This document shows positions 1-5,438 of a stretch of DNA of 8,501 nucleotides, one piece after another. Position numbers and translations under genes: made by a program. Each line of letters begins with the position of its first letter. Within the stretch, counting starts at the first letter, position 1. The DNA is from Verrucomicrobiota bacterium (lineage in GTDB: Bacteria > Verrucomicrobiota > Verrucomicrobiia > Chthoniobacterales > UBA10450), in the NCBI GenBank assembly GCA_003219355.1, contig QHOQ01000128.1:1-8501 (forward strand). The letters are read 5' to 3'. Under the pieces are notes generated by a model. That model had not been told where the DNA came from and did no database searches. It was given only the letters and a program-made list of their open reading frames with translations.

Positions 1-548
1 TTGCCCTTCGTGACGCCCCAATGATGCATGGGCGAGTACGTTGTGATCCCGGCGCAGAGCAGCGGCGCGGCTCCGGCGAGGTTGAGGTTGGATGGGACGC
101 GCAAGACGAAATGTTCATCGACAACAATGCTGTCGGAGTAGCCACCATAGGTCACGCCTCCGACGTGCTTGTCCGGAGAGTTGAAGGTGAGGATCATGTT
201 CGGACAGAATTGCTCAAGGCCGGCTTTGCACTGCGAGCAGGTGCCGTCCGAATCGACCATGCAACCGACCGCAGCGAGATCGCCAGGCTTGTACTTGGTA
301 ACTGCCGAGCCGACCTTGGTAACGCGACCGACGATCTCATGGCCGGGTACGATCGGATAGTTAGTGGGCATGAACTCGCTCCACTCGTTGCGCACCGAAT
401 GCAGATCCGAATGGCAGATGCCACAAAACAAGATTTCGATTTGCACATCGCGATCAGTTGGATCGCGACGCTTGATCGCGGTAGACGCCAGCGGCGATGT
501 TGCACTGGGAGTAGAATAAGCCTTCGCGTTGTACGTAGTTGGATGCAT
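1..548 (-). CDS. NAD(P)-dependent zinc alcohol dehydrogenase, YahK/CAD type (N-terminal 182 residues, cut by the window edge)
   Basis: This is the N-terminal catalytic half of a medium-chain zinc alcohol/aldehyde reductase that would interconvert alcohols and aldehydes with NAD(P)H in the cytoplasm. Reading the minus strand from 548 gives an uninterrupted frame. Catalytic-zinc ligands are visible in FCGICHSDLH (C42, then H46), PGHE (H70, E71) and LLCAGITTYSP (C165). The structural-zinc lobe reads GCMVDSDGTCSQC followed by LEQFC, so ligands C104, C107 and C115 are present but the usual first cysteine is Asp101. The spacing and the VRNEW segment match the YahK/cinnamyl-alcohol-dehydrogenase branch. 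The ATG at 548-546 is supported by AGGAG at 564-560, 11 bases upstream. The Rossmann coenzyme domain lies outside the window, so NADPH or NADH preference cannot be judged. The family is near certain; the substrate is unknown. Confidence 0.93.
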   Translation of the reverse strand, partial: MHPTTYNAKAYSTPSATSPLASTAIKRRDPTDRDVQIEILFCGICHSDLHSVRNEWSEFMPTNYPIVPGHEIVGRVTKVGSAVTKYKPGDLAAVGCMVDSDGTCSQCKAGLEQFCPNMILTFNSPDKHVGGVTYGGYSDSIVVDEHFVLRVPSNLNLAGAAPLLCAGITTYSPMHHWGVTKG

Positions 549-596
549 GTGTTTTGATACTCCTATTGGTTTGCTTTTGTGTAGTGTCGTCGCACA

Positions 597-610
597 CCCG
601 CCGCGGCGGG
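597..610. promoter_or_regulatory. 14-base perfect palindrome upstream of the alcohol dehydrogenase
   Basis: CCCGCCGCGGCGGG is self-complementary over all 14 bases with no spacer. It begins 49 bases upstream of the dehydrogenase ATG, within the 226-base gap to the next gene. The position suits a repressor or activator operator. A GC-only palindrome can also arise by chance in a GC-rich genome, and I see no clear -35/-10 pair to anchor it. The rest of 549-774 shows no gene or terminator that I can support. Confidence 0.3.
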
Positions 611-774
611 CGCGATAGAACCATTAGTACATACGCGCGGCACTGCTCTCGTGATCGTGCGCAACGTGTCGCGTTCTTGCGGAAAAGAGACGCGGGCCTT
701 GTTACAGGCGTTGTGGAACTCTCTGGGTGTGACGCGAACCGTACGCTCGAAGGAAATACCGTCAATGATCCTAG

Positions 775-1128
775 TCAGGGCGCGGCACTTCGGCGCCAGG
801 GCAACTTTCCCTCAATCTCCAGCTGGAGTGACAAACTGAGGAATGTCCGGATGAGAACGATTAATCCTAACACCAGCACATTTTGCATTGTGGGCGCTAC
901 AACGACCGTCCGGATGATGTCGCCAGCAATAAGAAACTCGAGGCCGAGCAAAATAGCGCGTCCCACATCCTGTCGATAAAGGGAATAGTAATTGCCCGTG
1001 TTCTGAATGCGATGCACGCCAAGCCGGGCAGTTGCGACGACCGCGCCACCGATAATGATAAACACACCTATCCCATCCACACTGGTGCCAACGACGTCCA
1101 TGATGTGCCGATAGTATTCCATGGTCAT
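775..1128 (-). CDS. DUF1622 family small membrane protein
   Basis: A 117-residue integral membrane protein of unknown function. Three hydrophobic segments are visible: about residues 9-33 (glycine- and isoleucine-rich), 58-77 and 83-107. The most family-like blocks are GLEFLIAGDIIRTV and LGLIVLIRTFLSLSLQLEIE, followed by a PW(R/Q)R-like C-terminus. These are what I recognise as DUF1622, a family of roughly this length found across soil bacteria. The ATG at 1128 has a second in-frame ATG two codons later, and neither has a strong Shine-Dalgarno. The gene starts 26 bases beyond the end of the acpS remnant and lies on the same strand. No partner or pathway can be named. Family confidence is good; function is unknown. 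Confidence 0.82.
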   Translation of the reverse strand: MTMEYYRHIMDVVGTSVDGIGVFIIIGGAVVATARLGVHRIQNTGNYYSLYRQDVGRAILLGLEFLIAGDIIRTVVVAPTMQNVLVLGLIVLIRTFLSLSLQLEIEGKLPWRRSAAP

Positions 1129-1154
1129 GTCAGTTGGCGTAAAGGTTGGTGATG

Positions 1155-1337
1155 TTAGCCGTCAAGCACAATGCAAGCGATGGCATGATGTTGAGTGTGG
1201 CTAAGAGTGACGAAGGCCAATATCACCGCACGCTGGGTTGCGAGTTCCTGCGCTGGCCCGGAAAATACGAGAAACGGTTCGTCGCTCGGATTTTCGCGGA
1301 TGCCGATGTCGCGCCAACCCATCGCTTTTGCCGATGG
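1155..1337 (-). pseudogene. 3' remnant of a second acpS (holo-ACP synthase) copy
   Basis: Translation of the minus strand gives KAMGWRDIGIRENPSDE, then PFLVFSGPAQELA and TLSHTQHHAIA, ending at TAA (1157-1155). By hand alignment about 39 of 57 residues equal the C-terminal part of the intact AcpS encoded at 2673-2275. Bases 1258-1281 are identical to 2396-2419 (24 bases). The homologous part covers only the second half of the protein: the N-terminal Asp motif and the catalytic Glu motif are both missing. At its upstream end a one-base difference (caaaag against caagg in the intact copy) shifts the frame, and similarity is lost beyond about 1337. An open frame extends to an ATG at 1370, but the extra residues do not resemble AcpS. 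I infer an inactive scar from recombination next to the methyltransferase gene. Most substitutions are conservative, so the copy seems to have diverged while still functional. Confidence 0.85.
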
Positions 1338-1382
1338 TATTGGATGGCACTCAAATATTTTTCGAACCATAGCCGTGAGCCC

Positions 1383-2252
1383 TCAGGGCTGCGGCGCCGG
1401 TGTACGCAACTGACAATCGGGCCATGTCGGTGAGTCGGGCGCGTTCAGCGGACTCATCGGTGCCGGAAATGGCGCCGCCGGATCGAGCACACCGATCCGC
1501 TTGTTCACCCAGTGCACCTGGTACGCCCACGCGGGCAGCGGCGCGGCCTTCGGCGTGCACGACCAGTTGTTGAAGTGGAGGTTCACGAGATAGAAGTTCC
1601 GCTTCAGCTTCCGGAGTACCTCGACAATCTTCGGATCGTTGAAGCCGTGCATCTCCATCGTGATCTGCGGAATCGACGCCAGCAGTTCGTCGGGGGCTGC
1701 GAGGAGCGAATCCCATTCCCCACCCTCAATGTCCATCTTGATGATCAGGTGCCGGCCGGTGTCGCCGTTCCTCCTGATCTGGTTTTCCAACGTATCGAAG
1801 AAACGCGACTCCCGGTAGCCGGTTCGATCGCCGAGGCATTCGTTGTGAAACACGAACGTGCCGCCGTTGCAGGTCGGGCGTGCGGGATCAAAACAGTCAT
1901 ACTGTTCCACCGGGACGTGATACCGGCGCGACAGCTCGCATCCCCAGTCGTCGTTCCCCCCAACACCATACGAGTACGCTGCATCGAGCGGCTCGATCAG
2001 ATTCTCGCACATCAGGTATCCGCCGTCATTGGCGCTGCCGAAGCGCTTCAACGTACAATTCTTCAAGACGACTGGCTGAAGCTCTGCAAGAATCGCCTCG
2101 CGCAGCCGGCGCGACGCGTCGCGGCGCACAAAATCGCCAATCACAACGGCGGCCGCTGCTACGAGAGCGATGATGACAAACGCGATGCGGATGGAAAGTC
2201 GTCGCTGCAGCCGCCAAGCGAGAAAGCAAGCCTGATTTACGAAAGCACTCAA
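1383..2252 (-). CDS. FkbM-type SAM-dependent methyltransferase with N-terminal membrane anchor
   Basis: A 289-residue protein if read from the TTG at 2252. A basic stretch (RLQRRLSIR) is followed by one membrane segment at about residues 21-42, then a soluble domain. That domain contains KRFGSANDGGYLMC (about 69-82), the SAM-loop-like YSYGVGGNDDWG (93-104) with acidic YDCFDP, and the FkbM hallmark LIIKMDIEGGEWDSLL (169-184). It ends with a proline-rich tail. The arrangement resembles METTL24-like/FkbM methyltransferases, which O-methylate sugars or small metabolites; the substrate here is unknown. The start is uncertain. The frame stays open to an ATG at 2441 inside acpS, with a GTG at 2297 and a TTG at 2252 between, and none has a clear ribosome site. 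I chose 2252 because codons further upstream mostly overlie acpS. The gene looks more GC-rich than its neighbours (41 of 60 bases in 1441-1500) and sits between intact acpS and an acpS remnant, suggesting acquisition. Confidence 0.85.
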   Translation of the reverse strand: MSAFVNQACFLAWRLQRRLSIRIAFVIIALVAAAAVVIGDFVRRDASRRLREAILAELQPVVLKNCTLKRFGSANDGGYLMCENLIEPLDAAYSYGVGGNDDWGCELSRRYHVPVEQYDCFDPARPTCNGGTFVFHNECLGDRTGYRESRFFDTLENQIRRNGDTGRHLIIKMDIEGGEWDSLLAAPDELLASIPQITMEMHGFNDPKIVEVLRKLKRNFYLVNLHFNNWSCTPKAAPLPAWAYQVHWVNKRIGVLDPAAPFPAPMSPLNAPDSPTWPDCQLRTPAPQP

Positions 2253-2274
2253 AAAGGGAACGGAGGTGTGGTAA

Positions 2275-2673
2275 TTATCCAGGCTGAAGCGTTGCACCTT
2301 CGAGGACAACAGATGCCATCGCGTGGTGCTCAGTATGACTGAGTGTGATAAGGGCAGACCTGACGCCGCGCTTTGCGGCAAGCTCCTGCGCCGGTCCGGA
2401 AAATACGAGAAACGGTTCGCCGCTCGGCTTCTTTCGAACATCGATGTTGCGCCAGCCCATTGCCTTGCCGATGCCGGAGCCGAATGCTTTCGAGACAGCT
2501 TCCTTCGCGGCGAAACGCGCAGCCAGATGTCGCGCCGGAAATTTCATCGACATGGAATATTCGATCTCACCATCAGTAAAGACACGATGGAGGAATTTTT
2601 CGCCAAAACGCTCAAGTGAACGTTCAATGCGCACGCATTCGACAAGGTCCACACCGATTCCCAGCACGCTCAT
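2275..2673 (-). CDS. acpS: holo-[acyl-carrier-protein] synthase
   Basis: This enzyme transfers the 4'-phosphopantetheine arm of coenzyme A to a serine of apo-ACP, activating the carrier for fatty acid synthesis in the cytoplasm. The 132-residue protein has the usual AcpS length. The magnesium-binding motif is MSVLGIGVDLVE (Asp9), the second is ARFAAKEAVSKAFG (Glu58), and the C-terminal strand block is ALITLSHTEHHAMA. The ATG at 2673-2671 overlaps the pdxJ stop in an ATGA junction, which fixes the start; the frame extends 20 codons further upstream but only inside pdxJ. The pdxJ-acpS order is widespread in bacteria, and the overlap implies translational coupling. Its 3' end overlaps the open frame of the downstream methyltransferase. 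A partial paralogue lies at 1337-1155. Confidence 0.97.
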   Translation of the reverse strand: MSVLGIGVDLVECVRIERSLERFGEKFLHRVFTDGEIEYSMSMKFPARHLAARFAAKEAVSKAFGSGIGKAMGWRNIDVRKKPSGEPFLVFSGPAQELAAKRGVRSALITLSHTEHHAMASVVLEGATLQPG

Positions 2674-3422
2674 CCAGGATAATTCTCCATTGCAGCGAGC
2701 ATTTCCTTTACGGCCGCTTCGAGTCCGACCCACATCGCACGCGCAACGATGGAATGGCCAATATTGAGTTCAGTCAGCCGCGGGATCTCGTGAATGAGCG
2801 CGATGTTTTTATAATTAATCCCATGACCCGCGTTAACTTGCAGATGAGATTCTGACGCAGCACGTGCCGCCACCCGTAACTTTCCCAGCTCTTCTTTCTC
2901 GATCTTTTCCGCGAATGCATTCGCCAATTTGCCGGTATGCAGCTCTACCATCTCCACGCCAAGCTCAGCCGCGGCATCGACCTGCTCCAGAGTTGGATCG
3001 ATGAAAAGACTGACGCGGATACCTGCGGTCTGAAGGCGCTTAATTGTGGGTTCAAGTTCTTTTCGCTGCGCTATGACATCGAGACCTCCTTCGGTCGTAA
3101 CCTCCTCGCGTTTCTCTGGAACGAGACAGGCCTCATCTGGAACGATGCGCAAGGCAACATCGATGATCTCCGGCATGTTGCCCATTTCCAGGTTCAGCTT
3201 GGTCATGATATTTGCGCGCAGCCGCTCGATATCACGATCTTGAATATGGCGACGATCGCCGCGCAAGTGGGCAACTATTCCGCCAGCGCCGGCACGCTCA
3301 CAGATTGAAGCCGCGGTAATCGGATCGGGCTCCGCGTTTTTTGATTCCGGCATCGCCGCGTAGCGCGTCTGCCGCAAGGTCGCGACGTGATCAATGTTTA
3401 TTCCTAAGCGCAAATCGCTCAT
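2670..3422 (-). CDS. pdxJ: pyridoxine 5'-phosphate synthase
   Basis: PdxJ condenses 1-deoxy-D-xylulose 5-phosphate with 3-amino-2-oxopropyl phosphate to make pyridoxine 5'-phosphate, the ring-closing step of DXP-dependent vitamin B6 synthesis. The protein has 250 residues, near the family norm. Diagnostic blocks in order are LGINIDHVATLRQTR (6-20), AHLRGDRRHIQDRD (51-64, His52), NLEM (Glu79), CLVPEKREEVTTEGGLDV (99-116), VSLFIDP, NAGHGINY (His200) and ELNIGHSIVARA (218-229). His52, Glu79 and His200 correspond to the E. coli catalytic His45, Glu72 and His193 by motif. The loop after RQTR is longer than in E. coli (residues 21-33), a variant common outside Enterobacteria. The ATG at 3422 starts the conserved N-terminus, but no strong Shine-Dalgarno precedes it. 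The stop overlaps the acpS start. Confidence 0.98.
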   Translation of the reverse strand: MSDLRLGINIDHVATLRQTRYAAMPESKNAEPDPITAASICERAGAGGIVAHLRGDRRHIQDRDIERLRANIMTKLNLEMGNMPEIIDVALRIVPDEACLVPEKREEVTTEGGLDVIAQRKELEPTIKRLQTAGIRVSLFIDPTLEQVDAAAELGVEMVELHTGKLANAFAEKIEKEELGKLRVAARAASESHLQVNAGHGINYKNIALIHEIPRLTELNIGHSIVARAMWVGLEAAVKEMLAAMENYPG

Positions 3423-3439
3423 TTAATTGCGCCAAATAG

Positions 3440-3456
3440 GACTCACTCAATGAGTC
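3440..3456. promoter_or_regulatory. Inverted repeat upstream of pdxJ
   Basis: GACTCA-CTCAA-TGAGTC has perfect six-base arms and a five-base centre. It lies 18 bases upstream of the pdxJ ATG in the 60-base gap that follows the preceding minus-strand gene. It could be an operator or a weak hairpin in the leader. There is no T-run, so an intrinsic terminator is unlikely. Confidence 0.3.
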
Positions 3457-3482
3457 TGAGCAAGTGCTTAACTCGCGGATTC

Positions 3483-3986
3483 TCAGCCGCGCAACTGTTT
3501 CCGTGCCTGAGCCAGCCCGTCTTCCAACTCGTCGATCGTCTTGTCAAACTCTTTGCGCGCATCGGCATAATCTTTCGTCCCGACTGTCTTCTTAAGTTTG
3601 GCGAACTCCTCTTTAGCAGTGGCGTGCTGCTGGCTCAATGTATCAAGCTGGCTCTCAAAAGCCTGCGGGTCGGCTGCTTCCGACTTGCGGTTCTTCAACT
3701 CCGTAATTTCTTCTCCAAGGTCATTAAGTTTCTGCCGGGCGCCTTTGCGGTACGTCTTGCGATCGCTGCTGGCATACGCCTTCGTGTCTCTCCACAGTTC
3801 TTTGGTTTTTTCCTCTACCGTCTTGGCGGCCTCTTTGGTTTTCTCACCTACTGTTTTAGCTGCATCTTTCACTGTCTCGCCCGCTTTCTGCGCGCCGTGC
3901 TTTATCTGCTCCCCCGGCGATTCCTGTGCGACAGCGGCGAGTGCAATAATCGTCAACAAGACGCTAATAATTGCTGTTATTTTCAT
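3483..3986 (-). CDS. Exported lysine-rich helical protein with LEA-like 11-residue repeats
   Basis: A 167-residue protein with a typical Sec signal peptide: MKITAII, a hydrophobic core, then AVA before Gln21. The mature part is almost entirely charged and predicted helical. Residues about 36-70 hold near-repeats of an 11-residue unit (AGETVKDAAKT, VGEKTKEAAKT, VEEKTKELWRD), the pattern of LEA group 3 and apolipoprotein-like amphipathic helices. Residues about 85-165 look like coiled coil (LNDLGEEITELKN, FAKLKKTV, ELEDGLAQARKQ). There is no lipobox and no cysteine. AGGAG at 3995-3991 sits four bases before the ATG and confirms the start. It is on the same strand as pdxJ with 60 bases between. 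A stress-protective or envelope-associated role is inferred from composition only; no specific function is recognised. Confidence 0.85.
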   Translation of the reverse strand: MKITAIISVLLTIIALAAVAQESPGEQIKHGAQKAGETVKDAAKTVGEKTKEAAKTVEEKTKELWRDTKAYASSDRKTYRKGARQKLNDLGEEITELKNRKSEAADPQAFESQLDTLSQQHATAKEEFAKLKKTVGTKDYADARKEFDKTIDELEDGLAQARKQLRG

Positions 3987-4159
3987 AATTCTCCTGCTTT
4001 CTTCGCGTTCATTGCCTCAAATGGAATTTGCCCATAAACAGAAACGGATCAGCCAGGCCAGACACGTGCATCCGAGTGCAGCCTCTGCCTTTTTTGCGTT
4101 CAGCCTTGTGCGACTGACGAAGCCGCTGGGCCAGCTATTTCGAACAATTGCGATGATCT

Positions 4160-4849
4160 TCACGCGCGCCGGCAGCAGGTGCGCTTGTAAATCGACGCGA
4201 GCATCGACAATGGGAAACGGAGAAGATAAAGCGTTGCGATCAATCCATAGGCCAGCGTTAGTCGCGTCCGGCCGACTGCTTCGTAGCGACGAGGACTTAC
4301 CGCTATCCGCTTGTTGATGTAGATGACACGACCGCGGCCATGGAGCAGGCGGAAAAATTCCACGTCTTCCATAATTGGCACCTCTGGAAATCCGCCGATA
4401 TCGATGAACGCAGCTCTCCGGCAGAATATGCCGTGATCGCCGCAACGCATCCGCAGCAGAAGACCAGCATAATGTGCAAAGCTGTCCGTTAGCCGATAAA
4501 CGAAATTTCGCGGCAGCCGAATTCGAAAGTAACCGCCAACAACCTTTGGGTCATCCATGATGCACTCAATCGCATTCAAACATCCTTGCGGGACTTCAGC
4601 GTCCACATGCACGAACCAAAGCACGTCGCCGCTGGCAGCGCGCGCGCCGGCATTCATTTGCATGGCCCGATTGGGTTCGCTTCTAACAAGCTGATCGCAA
4701 AAGCCCGTGGCAAGATCAACCGTGCCATCGCAGCTTCCGCCGTCAGCGACAATAATCTCAGCTCCAGCCGCTCGCTCGCGCAGATGCTGAAGAAATGATC
4801 GGATCAACGATGCCTCGTTGAAAACTGGAATGATCACTGAGAATTGCAT
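4160..4849 (-). CDS. TIGR04283-type family 2 glycosyltransferase
   Basis: A 229-residue GT-A fold glycosyltransferase. It begins with MQFSVIIPVFNEASLI and continues with the nucleotide-binding block IIVADGGSCDGT (32-43), RAMQMNAGA (61-69) and the acidic metal-site segment VHVDAEVP (80-87). The acceptor-side motif is GDHGIFCRRAAF (137-148), followed by GGFPEVPIMEDVEF (152-165). These blocks are diagnostic of TIGR04283, annotated as an rSAM/selenodomain-associated or arsenosugar-biosynthesis transferase. A hydrophobic stretch at about 199-222 and a basic C-terminal tail suggest membrane association. The usual partners of this family (rSAM protein, TIGR04282-type transferase) are absent here, so arsenosugar synthesis should not be assumed. 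The ATG at 4849 opens the conserved N-terminus; only a weak AGG lies upstream. The gene is divergent from the plus-strand pair starting at 4946. The 173 bases beyond its stop (3987-4159) show no gene. Confidence 0.93.
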   Translation of the reverse strand: MQFSVIIPVFNEASLIRSFLQHLRERAAGAEIIVADGGSCDGTVDLATGFCDQLVRSEPNRAMQMNAGARAASGDVLWFVHVDAEVPQGCLNAIECIMDDPKVVGGYFRIRLPRNFVYRLTDSFAHYAGLLLRMRCGDHGIFCRRAAFIDIGGFPEVPIMEDVEFFRLLHGRGRVIYINKRIAVSPRRYEAVGRTRLTLAYGLIATLYLLRFPLSMLASIYKRTCCRRA

Positions 4850-4877
4850 TTTGACCTAAACTTGTATCCGTGGTTCT

Positions 4878-4890
4878 AGTGGGTCCCACT
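4878..4890. promoter_or_regulatory. 13-base dyad in the divergent intergenic region
   Basis: AGTGGG-T-CCCACT is a perfect inverted repeat with six-base arms around one base. It lies in the 96-base gap between the divergent glycosyltransferase and exported-protein genes, 29 bases from the former start. The position fits a transcription-factor operator able to affect either promoter. I could not assign convincing -10 elements on either side. Confidence 0.4.
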
Positions 4891-4891
4891 T

Positions 4892-4913
4892 CATTTAGAC
4901 ATCCAACTAAATG
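4892..4913. promoter_or_regulatory. Second dyad in the same divergent region
   Basis: CATTTAG and CTAAATG are perfect seven-base arms separated by eight bases. It starts one base after the first dyad ends and finishes 20 bases before the GGAGG ribosome site of the plus-strand gene. The AT-rich arms with a half-turn-plus spacer suit a dimeric regulator. As RNA it could also form a weak leader hairpin just ahead of the ribosome site. Confidence 0.4.
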
Positions 4914-4945
4914 CAAGCAGACGAAGCTAAAACGGAGGAATTCAT

Positions 4946-5437
4946 ATGATCTCAAGACTCGTTATGGCAACAGCTATTGCTCTGTTCCTGACACCGGGAC
5001 TGCCCGTTCGGGCTCAGGAGCATCCGGAACATCCGAAGAAAACTACGGAGCATCCAAAGCAAGGCGCGGAAAAACAAGTGAGCACGGCCGATATTTCCGC
5101 CGGAATCAAGAAAAACATTGACGCTAAAAGCAAAAAGAGCAGCGACGGCAAGTTTCACGTGAAGCACGAGAGCCAGGATCTCGCGCTCGATCTGGTAAGA
5201 GTGCACGACGATCGGCTGTCCGATCTCGGCGCCGGCAAATATTTTGCCTGCGTGGACATGAAAGCTGCCGACGGTAAGGTCTACGACATCGATTTCTTCC
5301 TAACCGGACCGCCAGGCGCAATGAAAGTCACAGACACGACCGTTCATAAGATTGACGGAAAGCCTCTTTACGATTGGAAAGAAAAAGAAAGGTGCCGGCA
5401 AGTTGACGAACGATTGGCCACCCGGATCTGCGAGTAA
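4946..5437 (+). CDS. Small exported protein of unknown function with His/Lys-rich linker
   Basis: A 163-residue protein with a clear signal peptide (MISRLVMATAIALFL, probable cleavage near VRA/Q at 22-23). A charged linker follows with repeated EHP units (EHPEHPKKTTEHPK), which could bind metal weakly. After about residue 65 comes a compact domain with YFACVDMKAADGKVYDIDFF (112-131) and a closing segment TVHKIDGKPLYDWKEKE. I do not recognise a named family; similar YFAC-D-K-DGK-YD-DFF proteins seem familiar from uncultured soil bacteria, but that is memory, not a search. The start is firmly set by GGAGG at 4934-4938, seven bases before the ATG. The gene ends one base before the transglutaminase-like gene, so the two are almost certainly co-transcribed and translationally coupled, and both products are exported. 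Confidence 0.88.
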   Translation: MISRLVMATAIALFLTPGLPVRAQEHPEHPKKTTEHPKQGAEKQVSTADISAGIKKNIDAKSKKSSDGKFHVKHESQDLALDLVRVHDDRLSDLGAGKYFACVDMKAADGKVYDIDFFLTGPPGAMKVTDTTVHKIDGKPLYDWKEKERCRQVDERLATRICE

Positions 5438-5438
5438 A

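Noticed and set aside
21..557. Plus-strand frame of 178 codons
   Set aside because: Antisense to the alcohol dehydrogenase, which has complete zinc-ligand motifs on the minus strand.
539..979. Plus-strand frame of 146 codons across the dehydrogenase leader
   Set aside because: It overlaps the DUF1622 gene in antisense, lacks a ribosome site and resembles no protein family.
1512..2342. Plus-strand open frame of 276 codons
   Set aside because: It is antisense to the FkbM methyltransferase, whose minus-strand reading has recognisable motifs. The plus-strand protein is Arg/Val/His-rich with no family features.
2674..2733. Twenty-codon upstream extension of AcpS
   Set aside because: It lies entirely within pdxJ. 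The conserved AcpS N-terminus begins at the ATGA overlap at 2673.
3450..4317. Two plus-strand open frames of 195 and 239 codons (3450-4037, 3598-4317)
   Set aside because: They overlie the signal-peptide/LEA-like gene and the glycosyltransferase on the other strand. Their Phe/Leu/Ser/Cys-rich texture is what the complement of lysine-rich coding sequence gives.
4851..4879. TTGACC with a 17-base spacer to TTCTAG as a plus-strand promoter
   Set aside because: The -35 is good but the -10 matches TATAAT at only two positions, so I could not support it as a feature.
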